64,000 nt of DNA. Source: Perkinsus olseni (lineage: Eukaryota > Perkinsozoa > Perkinsida). Under the pieces are notes generated by a model. That model saw only the letters and a program-made list of their open reading frames with translations, was not told the DNA's origin and ran no database searches. Positions 21,350 to 32,483 of the stretch are shown in pieces; the stretch's first letter is position 1, and every line of letters starts with the position of its first letter. The stretch covers positions 20,984-84,983 of the forward strand of contig JABANN010000063.1 of the NCBI GenBank assembly GCA_013115125.1, read 5' to 3'. The translations under genes and the position numbers were made by a program.

Positions 21350-23811
21350 ATGCTGGGGTTGAAGGAGTATCTTTCTTCAAGAGAGCAGGAAATACGTCAG
21401 GTAGGTGGGTTGGCGGTGAAACGACGCAACGTCACTGGGTCCTTGCTCGTCCATTTCCCAGCCAGCTCTGTCTTGGCCCTAGTCCCATGGAGGTCCTTTG
21501 TGTAGGTTTTCGCTCGAAGGGCGCCTGCTGCATCACAGTTCCCAGTGCGCAGCCTTCGACGTCGGATACGCAGCGCTAGGCCTCGTGGGAGGCTCACTGC
21601 TGGGCAAATGGCTAGACTCATCGAGAGGCGGGCTACTGTACTAAGGGGGTGGGAGGTTCGAAGACACTGTGATTGAAGTCCGTGGCCGAGGGACGCTGTG
21701 GTTGGCCAAGGATTCGGGCTGATTTGATAGTATTAGGCGTCGCCGGAGTAGTCAGCACAGATAGATTCAATAATTGGTGTCACGATTGGAGTGGAAGAAT
21801 CAATATATATGAGGAATCTTAGGTCGATCAGTGAATGTGGCGCAAATCATCACGAGGTCGGCGCTTCCGACCGCAGGTGCTCACGCCCCCCCAACGATAC
21901 TCTCGCGAAGCCAAACGGCGTATGATGAGCTATTGGGAAGAGAAGGGGGTACTAGCAACCCATAGATGGCACGCTAAACGGTAGTGCTACGACTGTCACT
22001 GCTGGTGTATCATTCAAAACGACCTGGGTAGGTTCGAGATGGCCGATGGTGTCCCTCTGCGGGTCCGGGATAAAGGGGAGCGGGCCATCTACCGGATAGC
22101 TTCTCATAGGTGAGGATCGGCCATGTGTCACCATCGCAAGTCCCAGCGTAGGTGTGTGTTGGTGGATCGGTCGTTCTGGCCCTGTGTTGAGGTAGAGTGT
22201 AGCTCGTCTGAGGCTCTGGAGAGTGGGCTTGAGGATGGTCTCCGGACCAGCCCTAGTCTCACCAAAGGAGTATTTGCTTCTGATAATACTCTGCGGGCTG
22301 CCGCATTGCTGTACGGGACGGAAGGAGAGGTAGTACTGGGTGGAGGGGCACCTTCACACCCGCTGTCTCTTCATCATCCAAGACGGGACTTCCACTTTCT
22401 CTGCTACTCTCTGTGGTGAATGTAGTCCCTGAATTGTCAGGTTGTGTCACCGATTTATCTCCTTCGAGAGGGCAAGTCGGCTCGGAAAGCGCTAATTTGG
22501 ATTCATCCGAGCGGAGCGGAGCAATTGCATGGCCAACTGAGTGGCAGAGTATCGTCAATGGTGGAGCTACGGCCGACAGACTTGTCCTGGTTCGCCATCC
22601 ATGGTCCCCGAGCTCGCCAAGTTGTAACGAAGGCGCTCGGTATTGCGCCATCCTCGTCACTCGGCGAAGTGGTCCACAGCGGTGGTGTGAGGCTGGTCAC
22701 AACGACGCAGGGTTGTGATGTTGTCGTTTCCGAGAACATAAAGGAAGTTTTCCGGAAATTAGTCTTTGCCGGGGCCAGCGCCATCGGACAGGAGGACTGG
22801 GAGAAGCTACATAGAGGAGTCCCTTGCTTCCCTGCTGATTACCCTGATAGCCCTGCGTGCCGGCGGAGGAGTGCCGAGCACGCTAAGGCCGTCCTCGAGA
22901 GGCAGTCGAAGCGACCAGGGACGCTCAAGGGGGAGAGCCAGGCCATTGAAAGTCCTTTATTCGCGGACTGGAGCCTGCTGGCTGACCTTGAGGGTCTCGC
23001 CTTGCCTAGAGTCGAGGGCCGTGGCCGGGGTGTCGAGTCCGCTGATCTGGTCTGCGTGAGATTGACGGCCGAGTCTCGGGGGGTTCCTTCACCCCTGGCT
23101 CATGTTTATGCTGTGACGGAAGGGGATGAGGGTGGGCACTGGAACGCGGGTTCGGTTGCATGGGATAGGTTCTCCGGTTCAGATAAGTCGGCCTTGTATC
23201 AGCCTAAAGAGGGCGGGGAGTCTATACGGCGATTGATAGGATTCGTCACGTCCGGAGGATACGGATATCGTCAAGGTTGTGGTGTTGCTATCGCCTTTAT
23301 GCAAGTAGTACTAGCGAGAGTTTCCCGCGTCCGGTTAGGAGAGGGGTGTCTGAGCTCAGGGCTGGTCATAAGCATTATACTCAACTTCAGCTTCAGAGAT
23401 TCCTTCTGTTATAATACAACGTGAACTTCTGGCCCGTTGATACCTTGCGCTGTATCACCGCGTTCGCTCTTACCAAATCTTGTTCGTCAGGCCTCCTGTT
23501 GGTCCGAGTCGCTGCCGATGAAGAAGGTCTGGTTTCGCAACGTCACTTCACGGCATTACCATAGCGCTTTGGTCGAGAAGGTTGGAAGATGGGAGAGCGC
23601 GGATTCCTTTCTATCTGGCGTTACAGCCGTTTCTACGTACCTAGCAGTACTGTGTTCCGTGAAAGAAAATGCAATGGGGCGGGACAGGGTCGGGGTATTT
23701 TTTCTAGTGGCCATTGGTATGTCTGAGGGTACCGGACTCTGGAGTAAAAATCTCGACAGGTCTGGAGAGCTAGGCGAGGTACGCGGGCCCTTCTCAGCCT
23801 ATGACCACTAA
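21350..23811 (+). CDS. POP1: POP1, RNase P / RNase MRP protein subunit
   Basis: Structural subunit of the ribonucleoproteins that trim the tRNA 5' leader and process pre-rRNA. Exons: 21350-21400, 21506-21655, 21877-21980, 22032-22109, 22152-22329, 22441-23304, 23491-23811. Phases agree throughout and give about 581 residues, shorter than human POP1. Landmarks: N-terminal LKEYLSSREQEI, an Arg-rich FPVRSLRRRIRSARPRGRL (POP1 N domain, rRNA/tRNA contact), LATHRWHAKRFEM (the family's ET-H-x-WHAKRF-x-M), YRIASHR, RSFWPCVEVE, LIWIHPSG, DLSWFAIHGPRA, RRLIGFVTSGGYGYRQG (the POP1 C-terminal signature) and WFRNVTSRHYHSA. ATG 21350 is the first in-frame Met. The exon 2 donor (GTTCGA) is unusual. Confidence 0.87.
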
Positions 23812-23832
23812 GACTGTCTTAGTAAGACGGTC
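23812..23832 (+). terminator. hairpin just after the POP1 stop
   Basis: GACTGTCTTA pairs with TAAGACGGTC (one G-U), immediately 3' of the stop codon. It could be a 3'-end or mRNA-stability structure. That function is inference. Confidence 0.35.
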
Positions 23833-23908
23833 CTTAAAATGATAACCTATATTTGTGATCAGTTTAGCAACATCGCGCACCCACATCTGGGGGTCTCGGA
23901 GGATGCTC

Positions 23909-23963
23909 GGGTGCAGTGATGGTGGTTGGGCAATCTGACAAGTGAACCATCGTCACTGCACCC
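23909..23963. repeat. long imperfect inverted repeat
   Basis: GGGTGCAGTGATGGT at 23909-23923 is matched by its reverse complement at 23946-23963 with one 3-nt bulge (15 paired bases, 22-nt loop). It lies in the spacer between POP1 and the exonuclease-like gene. Confidence 0.75.
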
Positions 23964-24708
23964 TGCCCATTTCTCTTGTTCTTGCTACACTCTCTACTCC
24001 TCGAAGCTGTGATACCGTCTCGCGTTGGCCTGGGATGAGACTCTGTGGGCTTCCTTGTCTCTGCTGTTCATGCTCAGAGATGTGATGGGTGGGCCGCGTG
24101 ACGTGTGTTCGCTCGGAGACAAGTCGTGGCTGGCGGCTTGAGCAGGCTTCGAGAGTGCCGGCCGGAGCCCGCGGGGTGCAGAGCGGAAATAGTGGGCACA
24201 TCGATAGGAGGTAGAACGCCCGCTCCCATTGATATCCTGGCATAACAGATCTGAACCCTTCTTCGCACAACATGGCGGTGAGGTCGGGGAACGAGTGACG
24301 CGCGCTGAGCAGGCGAGGGTGTCGACTAATACTGTATATTTGGTTATTGTGACCCTTAGAGTAAACTTAAGCCATCGACGATGGCTCATCGTACATAGCC
24401 TTAAGCCTCAAAAGATCCTTGAAGTTACTGAGACGTCTGAAGCATGAAGATCTTATGAGGAATCATAGATCCTTCAAGATATTTTCCGAATCTTCATATC
24501 TTTATGCGTACCACTGACACTACAGGCATTACAAGATCCGAAGTTTCGACGAATGTAACAACGAGGATTTGAGTATGCGTTCCCTCAGGGAACTTCCCTG
24601 TGCATTTGTACGGTCGTAGCCTCTCCATCGTATGCCGATTGCAGTGCTGGCCGGAGGGTTCCATCCTTGTGTCGATTGCATTCACTTGGTAGCAGTTCCG
24701 CGTCCTAG
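23964..24708. other. spacer before the exonuclease-like gene
   Basis: No exon recognised. It should hold the promoter and first exon of the next gene, whose start is not resolved. Confidence 0.35.
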
Positions 24709-25713
24709 TCCTCAACGGGCAAAGCTGGTAGAAGCTCCAGCGCCGCCGGCGGTGCTCCTTCGAAGGCCACTCAGACGGCTGGTGCGAGACCGAGCGGTGG
24801 AAATCAGCAGTACGACTGCTTCAGAGGCAACGCCCATATTGTTGACAAGAACAACAACAGTGGTTCTATCGCTAAGAAGCTGTAAGGCCGCTGAGGCCCT
24901 GTGGAACCCAGTTCGTGTTTCAGATCTCAAGAGCGAGTAATCGGAGTTGTTATGGAGTGGAAGATGGACAGTAAGCGAGGCCAGACCAACCCTGCTAGAA
25001 TGGTGATCACCCTCCTCCTCGTCGTCCATGCAACTTTGTTATCGTTATATCAGGTTCAAGTCGCCACGCCGTCGAGTGTGTACCTATTCCCTACCAAGGA
25101 TGCCTCTCTCCACCCGGCGGCCCGCCAAGTCCTCACCGATCCAGTAGGCCAGGCGAGATAGCATGCCAAAACGTTCGATCGGCCCTGCAGCTTCTCCTGG
25201 GTTTTTCTCAGAGTAAAACCAAAGTGGTTGCTGGTCACGGTAGCAACGACAAAAGGAAGCTCCAAGACAGCTTCGGTATCAAGATGAAAGGGTCGGTGGT
25301 CGATGTCGTCGAGGAGGGTCGAGCCCGTGGCCTGCCTAATCCTGGACTCAAGGGCCTGGCTAAAGCCCAAGGATATGATATCTACAAGCCCCAGTACGTC
25401 TGCAGACTTCTATGTTACAACCATAGTCGTGTGCGGTTTATTTCGCATCCTCAGCATAGGGTGGTGAATAATGTCGACTCCGGGGATTGATCCTGGGACC
25501 TCTCATGCTGTCCGATTCTGCAGAACTCCCGGCGAACGTCAGAGGTTTCACCAGTGGGATGGATCCAAGCAGCTGACCAGAGAGCAGATGAAGTACGCGA
25601 CGACCGATGCCTACATGCCGCTGCACCTCGGGGCCAAGATGGGACTCGTCGATCTCGGGGTGAGCGGGCGAGGGGTCACCCAACAGTACGGTCTGCGAGG
25701 TCGATCGGTGTAG
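24709..25713 (+). CDS. DEDDy 3'-5' exonuclease-domain protein with altered first catalytic Asp
   Basis: Exons 24709-24881, 24924-25002, 25054-25143, 25212-25393, 25524-25713, all in phase. The first coding exon is missing. Family: the WRN/EXD-type DNA_pol_A_exo1 fold. Exo I region RVIGVVMEWKMDS, then VQVATPSSVYLF; exo II VAGHGSNDKRKL with its Asp; then GLKGLAKAQGY; exo III QLTREQMKYATTDAYMPL, with Tyr and Asp of the DEDDy type. The invariant D-x-E of exo I reads V-M-E: codon GTT at 24949-24951 stands where GAT or GAC is expected. The Glu and the other two Asp remain. Unless this is an assembly error, metal binding would be impaired, suggesting a pseudoenzyme or a decaying gene. Confidence 0.8.
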
Positions 25714-27057
25714 TCTGGATCTTGGTGATATGTCTCTATCCTAGGGAGGAGGCGATGATCATCTGACGAAGTGGTCTGGAGGAGTGGGAGCAGGCAGCGG
25801 CAGCAGCAGCAGCAACTCCCGCCAGTAGCCATGATGGTGAGGTGGCTAGCGGAGTTGCTAGGACGGGGTGAGGAGTCAATGCAGTCCTTTCCTTCGGCTT
25901 TTCTTTTATTCGGTAGTTCTATTAAGATTTGTACTCTCCAGATCCTTCCCTTATTGCACGCGGAACACGTGCGACGACGCTTCGACTTCTGAAACAGATT
26001 TTTTTTCTGAATATCGAATTTTCTACATGACAACAATACCCACTCGTACCTATATGCCCTCGGTTCGGATCGAACCGGGGGCCTATAGGATATGTTGATC
26101 AGCCGATTACTGAATGGCTAGAGTTTCGTACGGCGTGTGCTTTGGGTTCCCAGTTCGACTCATCTCGTTCCCAATCTCGGTGACTTTTCGGCAAGGGATC
26201 ATCAGGTTAGCAGAAGTCGAGCTGAGCTTTCTGCGTGGGAGACCTTTACGACGAGTAGGCCTTCGGTCGGTGGGGACGGATGGCGGTTGCATCCGCTATG
26301 GTATGGTCGGCGTTCTGGTCGGTGGCATCTCATTTGATGAGTGTGGGTGTCTAGCGTTCGTTGCTGGACTCAGGTTGAAATTAGAAGCGTCATGAATGAA
26401 TGTACGGATCTGCTGCCGGAGAAAAATGCGATGTCGGAACGGAATCTGCATCGCTCCGCTAGGTTCGACTAGGCCAGGTCGAACCCGTGGAGGTCTGACT
26501 AAACAGGATATGGCGTCAAGTTGTGAACTCGCACTTCCCGGCGCGTGAGTCTTGGGTGCTCCAAGCTGAAGACCAGCCGCTCTTGTACGGCTTGCGCCGG
26601 TCAGGCGTTACTTAGTTGGTCGAAAGTCGTCGTCAACATTCTCCCTTCGACCGGTGGCAAAGCTAGGATAATCAGCAATAGAGGGGAGGCTGCCTTTTTA
26701 AGGCACAGATTGGCATCTTCGGTGTGCTCGGGGAAGACGTGGCCTGCGCAAAACTCAGATCTGTGCATGCGTGCAGGGATAGCATGCACAGCATGCCGGC
26801 CTCCCTGTTTCGTTTGTACCGGATGATTGGGTACTTCTCCACAGCCTTGAGGTTGTCAAACTGAGCACGGTACGACTGCCGCTGCGTTAGAGGCGTGCAC
26901 ATTTCCGTCGGCGAAAATCAAAATGCTGAGTCGCTTCGCTCCGCTGAGTCTCCTGGCGTCACGCCGCTGTGTCTCTCTCAAGAGACCGCCCTCCACGTCT
27001 GATCGATCGGCGGGTCCTACTCGTCTCTCCAACAGTTTTTTCTTCACCTTCGATAGC
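25714..27057. other. intergenic region
   Basis: No supported gene. A CAG-type run occurs near 25797-25820, and open frames at 26114-26395 lack recognisable features. One GCTTCGCTCCGC motif sits at 26933-26944, about 115 bp upstream of the next start codon. Confidence 0.35.
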
Positions 27058-27915
27058 ATGGTATTCCCCACCAGGGTTGGAAAGCCCTCGTTGTACGAGG
27101 ACTTCACTGACGAAATTTCCTCCGATTTCGGCGACATCGACTTTTCCCAGGGTCAGCGGAAGGCCAGGCCGTGCCATTGGCTCTCCAAGGTGACCATCAA
27201 GCAGTGGTTGTGTGCGGGCTTGGTCCTCCTACTAGCCCTGCTGTTAATATTCTATCTGTTATGGAGGTACGTCGTGAGTCGATCGGCGATATCCTCTGCT
27301 ATTAACGGTATACGCTGGACCCTGATTGAGATGAAGACTGATGGCAAACCTTTCCAGTGCGGGCCCGAGGCTGATACGATCTGTTTGAAAACGGATTTCG
27401 AGATTCTCGCTGTGAACCCTTCGGCTACGTGGATGACTATTGAACCAAGCCCGACAGACCTTTATTATAAAGATACTTACCTGGCTCAGATTAGAACGCC
27501 AGCATTCACACTCCCTGACGGAGGCCAGGAAACTGTCAGATTCACGACCAATTTGGGTGGTCTCAACAACGAGACGTATAAGCATCTGTATGATGTTGTG
27601 GCAGAAAGACAAAAGGAATCGTCTCCGTCATCAGCGTCTTCTCCTATCAGTCTGTCAGCCGCAGCGACTACTGGCATCAGAGCTATCTGGTCCAGTACCT
27701 TCACGATGAGTATGCAGTACACTTTACACGTGCAAAACGTTACCCGAGTTTCAATGTGGGATCCAAGGGCTGTGTCGCCGTTGTTCCCTCTTATACCGGT
27801 GCTGACCTTGGGGCCTGCAAGTCGTAGGCCAACTACTACGGCGGCTACATCGACTACCACGTCACTTCGAACAACTCCTGCTGCGCAGAGTACAACTACT
27901 ACACCGGGGTCTTAA
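27058..27915 (+). CDS. LEA2-like single-pass membrane protein
   Basis: ATG 27058 opens 285 codons. Residues about 50-75 form one strong membrane segment (WLCAGLVLLLALLLIFYLLW) after a charged cytosolic N-terminus. The following part (FEILAVNPSATWMTIEPS, DTYLAQIRTPAFTLPDGG) matches the pattern of LEA2/WHy domains: NP, then a two-strand ligand-sandwich repeat. The end is Thr/Ser-rich. From about 27594 a second frame is also open and reads more like folded protein (SDYWHQSYLVQYLHDEY, then after one TAG a Tyr/Cys-rich stretch and a hydrophobic end at 28012). A 29-nt intron from 27565 (GTATAAG...GGCAG) would join the two. The C-terminus is therefore uncertain. Confidence 0.55.
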   Translation: MVFPTRVGKPSLYEDFTDEISSDFGDIDFSQGQRKARPCHWLSKVTIKQWLCAGLVLLLALLLIFYLLWRYVVSRSAISSAINGIRWTLIEMKTDGKPFQCGPEADTICLKTDFEILAVNPSATWMTIEPSPTDLYYKDTYLAQIRTPAFTLPDGGQETVRFTTNLGGLNNETYKHLYDVVAERQKESSPSSASSPISLSAAATTGIRAIWSSTFTMSMQYTLHVQNVTRVSMWDPRAVSPLFPLIPVLTLGPASRRPTTTAATSTTTSLRTTPAAQSTTTTPGS

Positions 27916-28283
27916 TGGCTCCTGATTTCTTCATTAATAATACTTACTCGTTACATTTTATTCTTCTATCCGCTGGGCTCTTCTCGTGTTATGGGAGTGT
28001 TCAGGTGTGAGTCACACCGTGTGACCGGAGCGTGCATGGTTATCGACAGATGTGTGAGGTTGATTGGCTGCCTCGTCCCAACAGATTCATCACAATTATT
28101 GACGTAACCCGCCGAACGACCCAGTAATCTACTGGTAACCTAGCTATCCTTCCTTGTAGCGTAGCTTTAAGAAGTTATCGTCACACAGTATGTGGTGATG
28201 GCTGATTCAACTACACCAGACAACAACACTGCAACAACGGAATTATGATGAAACGACGTAAGGCTGCTGGTTGTGATGATCTG
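27916..28283. other. convergent spacer
   Basis: Lies between the LEA2-like gene on + and RRP8 on -. Apart from the alternative open frame that ends at 28012, nothing is recognised. Confidence 0.4.
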
Positions 28284-29788
28284 CTACCGCTTCTTATACA
28301 CGCACTCCGTGAGGATAGACGGGTCGATGTGAAGATCTTCGGGCGCGCGCTTTTTCAATCGGTTGAATCGGTAAATGTTGAAGTATGCTCTCGGCTGAAC
28401 TTCCTTGCTGCTCATCTTGAAGCCACAGTTCTCAATGGCATCGATGAAGGCGTCGGAGTCCGATATCCGACTTTGCACCTCCGCCACCCAAAGGACTCCG
28501 CCGGGCTTCAAGCACCGCCACGCTTCCTTCACGAAGGAGGGCCAATCAACGCCTGAGATGAAACGGGTGGATCTTGTTTACCTATCTTTCCCTATGATCA
28601 ACCTAAGATGCTTCGGCGAGGCAACAACAAGGACTCACCCATAAGGGCTAGACAGAAGACAGCCACGTCAAGTGCCCCATCTTCAAGCGGCACATCGGCC
28701 ATGTTGCAGGCAGTGACGGAGTCGTTCCGGGCGACGAGATCGAAGGAGTGAACTGTCCCTAGAAGAGAAAAACCCCTCCGGCGTTTGCTCCGACTATCCT
28801 CCTCCGTGAGAAGTTCGCTCATTCCTGACGGAAATTCCTATGACGTCAACAGCCCGTTAGTATGCTGTCATGTATCGTTGCGCGCAGACAGCAGTAGAAG
28901 ACGACAGCGACTTCCTGGGGTGGACCGAACAAAGATTATTGATTCATACAGTAGCGTTAAAATACCACTTCGAACCTCGGCGGCCTGGAATCACCCTCGG
29001 CCATTCGAGCGTGAATAACATCTTTCTAAAGCTATCCGCCCGTCAAATCCTGAGGTTGATCTTGGGTAACGCCCGAGAAGCACTACGGCGGAGGTAGCAG
29101 ATGATGTGTTATACGGTGGAGACGGACTCCGCTGCCGCTTCGAGCTTTTCTATCATCTCATGACAATTGAAGGGTATCCTTATTCAGTGGGTTCGGTTTG
29201 CTATCAATACCATCACACAGATGCTTCCATTGCACACATTTGACTCACTTCCGTCGACTCCGTTAAGGGTGGCGCTCAGCCTCGCCTCGCCGCAGCCAAA
29301 GTCCCCAATCTCCATCAGCTTAGAGTGTTTCCGTAGATAGGAAATGGCGACGTCTAAGGGGTTGGTGGGCCAGTCCACAGCTTGGGAAGCGAAACCTTTA
29401 TGGTAGGCATCAAAGAGCTGCGGATCCTTCTGAAACATCTTGAACCTGACGAGCCAGATCGCATCATCGGACTTAGGGCGATGGCGACCCTACGCGTCGT
29501 CGCCGGTGCATGTGTAGAGGGCCTCGTTGAGCATGCGGAACTTGGCTCCTTCCAACTTGGTGGTCCCTAGGGCGAAAATCGGCCATGGCGACGTCGTTCG
29601 GGTTTCTCACTTCTTTTCGGTGCTTTTACTGACTGTGCAGCACCTGCAGCTTTCCGCTTCTTCTTGCCCGTCTCTTTCGCGATCAGCCCCCGATGAACAC
29701 TCTTGGCAGCAGCTTTCTTCACACCCGGGTTCGATCCCGGCACCCGGCTTTTTTCCTTCGCCGCCGCGAATAATGATGAGAACATCAT
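28284..29788 (-). CDS. RRP8: RRP8, 25S/28S rRNA m1A methyltransferase
   Basis: Nucleolar SAM-dependent enzyme that methylates an adenine of large-subunit rRNA. Exons on the minus strand: 29788-29611, 29566-29494, 29445-29249, 28758-28639, 28552-28284. All phases agree and give 278 residues. A Lys/Arg-rich N-terminus (nucleolar signal) precedes LEGAKFRMLNEALYT, MFQKDPQLFDAYHKGF and the SAM site EIGDFGCGEARL. Then VHSFDLVA, VTACNMADVPLEDGALDVAVFCLALMG, CLKPGGVLWVAEVQSR and C-terminal ECVYKKR follow, all as in human and yeast RRP8. The first intron is 44 nt. A broken copy of exons 1-2 lies about 1.6 kb upstream. Confidence 0.94.
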
Positions 29789-29910
29789 GTAAAGTGCTCT
29801 CTACAACAACACCCGCTCCATCAGCCCACTGAGCGCAACAGAAAGGGTCTACACAGAAACTGCGAAGGCACATCAAGCGCAGCGAGAGGAACAAGGCACA
29901 CCGAAGGTAT

Positions 29911-29985
29911 GTCACAGGACCACTAGTTGTAGTAGTACTAGTCACAGGACCACTAGTTGTAGTAGTACTAGTCACAGGACCACTT
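29911..29985. repeat. 30-bp tandem repeat, 2.5 copies
   Basis: Units 29911-29940 and 29941-29970 are identical (starting GTCACAGGACCACTAG), followed by a half unit to 29985. It lies between RRP8 and the next minus-strand gene. Confidence 0.95.
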
Positions 29986-30125
29986 GTGAGGCTTCCAACG
30001 CATCAGACAGAATGCAAGATACTCAGGGTCGTCGTATGATTCTAGGCTATCTTGAACGATAATTTGCCCACTAGGTGTAAACGTAGCCAAGTTGCTCGGC
30101 AGACTGTTGCAGAGTTGATCCGACT

Positions 30126-31049
30126 TCAGACCGAATCCAAGCCCCGGCTAATAACCACCAGGACCATCTGAGGGTTGGAGATCGGCTTGCGGTAAGCCTT
30201 GTTATTAGGTTTGCTGTAATAAACGGTGTTATCAGGCCAAAGGGCGAGACCCCGCTGGCCATAGACATAAATTCCCGCAAAGGCCCGAGTAGACTTGAAT
30301 GGCTTCTACTGCCACACCATCAAAAACACCGAGGAAAAGAAAACATCATACAGCGGACAACAGTAGGGTTGTTCAGCCCATCTGCCGTCTCCAAGGCCTC
30401 ACTCGTCGGTTTACCAGCTACCAATACACGCGTAGATCAGTGACCATCACCTTGCGTGTACTGGTACACCGCATTCTTCTTCGAAGCTGTGGCGATCAGA
30501 AGACCAGTAGAATCATCATAGGCTACACCACGAGAAGCTGGGATCTTAAGCCTCGACCGAATCTTACTTGTCCTTCAAACTTGTATCATGAGCGAGTTGC
30601 CGATTTCGCTGCAACAGCAAAACGGCAGAACCATTTAGACTAACTTGAATGTCGATGAGCTTGTCGCCCTCAGAAAGGACTTTAAACGAATCAACCGCGC
30701 TGGGCACTCGCCACAAAAATAGCAAATCGTCAACGTCGGGCGAAGCCGCGATAAAGCATCGGCCTTGCGAGTCAATGCTGAACGCACCCGTGGTGATATG
30801 TCCAGGAGGCACCATGTTGGGATAACATACAGAATCGATTACATCACTCGCCTCATTCTTTCACACCAATCTGGCGGAGTGGCTAGTAGAGAACATAACA
30901 ATAATGTGAAGACCAACAACGATGGTAGCATTGTTGTCGAAATACGAAGGAACTTGGAGTCTTAGCGAAGAAAACAATAAGAGTGCTTGCATGAGCATTC
31001 CACTGGGCAACCAGTGCATACCGGACTCGACGGCATCCAAGATCTTCAA
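30126..31049 (-). CDS. unidentified, possibly secreted beta-propeller-like protein
   Basis: Minus-strand exons suggested by frame and composition: a start region near 31049-30950 with a hydrophobic stretch MLMQALLLFSSL; an exon around 30830-30600 (GAFSIDSQGRCFIAASPDVDDLLFLW, split by eye); one at about 30580-30450 (LKIPASRGVAYDDSTGLLIATASK, AVYQYTQ); one at about 30420-30340; and a last exon ending VLVVISRGLDSV at TGA 30126-30128. Repeats of the form 'D-x-x-G-x-x-x-A-A/T-S' are typical of NHL or YWTD propeller blades, but I cannot name a family. Exon borders are approximate. Confidence 0.45.
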
Positions 31050-31084
31050 TTCTTCTCATGTTGATTCTTCCCACGAGCGATGAG

Positions 31085-31533
31085 AGTCCACAGCTTGGGA
31101 AGGCGAAACCTTCAGACTGAGGGCGATGGTAACCCTACGCGTCGTCGCCGGTGCATGTGTAGAGGGCCTCGTTGAGCATGCGGAACTTGGCTCCTTCCAA
31201 CTTGGTGGTCCCTAGGGCGAAAATCGGCCATGACGACGTCGTTCGGGCTTCTCACGTTTTTTCGGTGCTTTTACTGACTGTGTAGCACCTGCAGCTTTCC
31301 GCTTCTTCTTGCCCGTCTCTTTCGCGATCGGCCCCGGATGAACACTCTTGGCAGCAGCTTTCTTCGCACCCTGGTTCGATCCCGGCCCCCGACTTTTTTC
31401 CTTCACCGCCGCGAATAATGACGAGAACATAATGTTAAGTTCTCCTCACAAAACACCTCCGCTCCATCAGCCCACTGAGCGCAACAGAAGAGGTCTACAG
31501 AAACTGCGAGGGCGCATCAAGCGCAGCGAGAGG
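31085..31533 (-). pseudogene. partial duplicate of the RRP8 5' end
   Basis: Near-identical to 29370-29895. It contains RRP8 exon 1 (MFSSLFAAVKEKS..., frame 31430-31212) and exon 2 up to the CTCTACACATGCACC segment and its GTAGGG donor, then diverges. Compared with the parent it lacks about 70 bp in the next intron/exon and all methyltransferase exons. The open N-terminal frame is kept, with several substitutions. It could only encode the Lys-rich N-terminal part, so I call it a truncated copy. Confidence 0.8.
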
Positions 31534-31539
31534 AACTTA

Positions 31540-32168
31540 TTATACACGTTTAACGGACAGTGATGGCGTTGATGATGATGCCGCTTGGAGGAGCTTCTCG
31601 ATAGCCTTGCACTTCTCCTCTCCGTAAAGGGCGGCGTTTTTAGCATCAGAACCTCCTTCCTTCAGATGCCTGTCAGCTTCCTTCCCTAAAGAGAGCAAGA
31701 TAGGGCCACTTCACGCGACCGAGCAGCAGGCTACCAGTCATGACGAGCATGTTGCCGAGCACGGGCCTGTCAAGAGGGGCGGTGCCTTCATCCCACTTCC
31801 ACCACACAAGAACCATACCGCCCACTTGACCTGACGGATAAAAGCGTTGAGAAATTGCAAGAGAGCAAGATTTGCTCACCTGAAACAGCGCTTTTGCCAC
31901 CGCAAACATCAGCGTATATCCGGTTAGCCTCCTTGAGACTAACGTAGTCGTCCAAGAGTCTGTGGGGGCACTCTGGGCCGACGGACTTGCGTATCTTCTC
32001 TTGCATTTTGCGGTACCTGCAGCACAGGAGCAACCAACCATGATGGCTTGCTGAGTGACCACCGGAGCCGCCATCAGCAATCACAAACAGACCCCAATCA
32101 TAGGCATCAGAAATGTGAACTAAGAAGCTCATAGTCGGGGTTGAATAATTTGATATCTTTCCCTCCAA
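31540..32168 (-). CDS. unidentified small protein, three exons
   Basis: Exons 32168-31880, 31830-31735 and 31685-31540 join in phase to 176 residues. An internal Met (MQEKIRKS) would give about 122. The middle includes CPHRLLDDYVSLKEANRIYADVCGG, VLVWWKWDEG and LDRPVLGNMLV. The end is a helical Lys/Glu/Ala segment (ALYGEEKCKAIEKLLQAA). No signal peptide is certain, and I do not recognise the family. Confidence 0.5.
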
Positions 32169-32483
32169 AGCACTAATTTTCTTGCGTTCGTTTGCCGTGC
32201 ACTAGGTATGGTCGAGCATGCGATGGACTGTTGAAGGCCACTGGTATTCTTTGCTGAGTTGCAGCGCCCCGAATCACACTGATGGAGCACTGGAATCAAC
32301 CCTGCGGGTTTCACAAACGGTTAAAACTTGAGCTTTTCTACGCTAGAGTGGCAGAGGAAAAGAAGTACACGAAGATGCCACTGAGGGACTACAGTGGTCG
32401 TGTGAGTGTAGCACCAAAATTCAGCCTCAGTACGATTGGTAAAATCTCCCTCGTCCGTCATACCGCCACGGCCGGAATCTTAC

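Noticed and set aside
22259-22660. 133-codon minus-strand frame within POP1
   Set aside because: Antisense shadow of POP1 exons. Composition is not protein-like.
29715-29750. Pol III B-box-like GGTTCGATCCC (also at 31370)
   Set aside because: It lies in RRP8 exon 1 coding sequence and in its duplicate. No cloverleaf.
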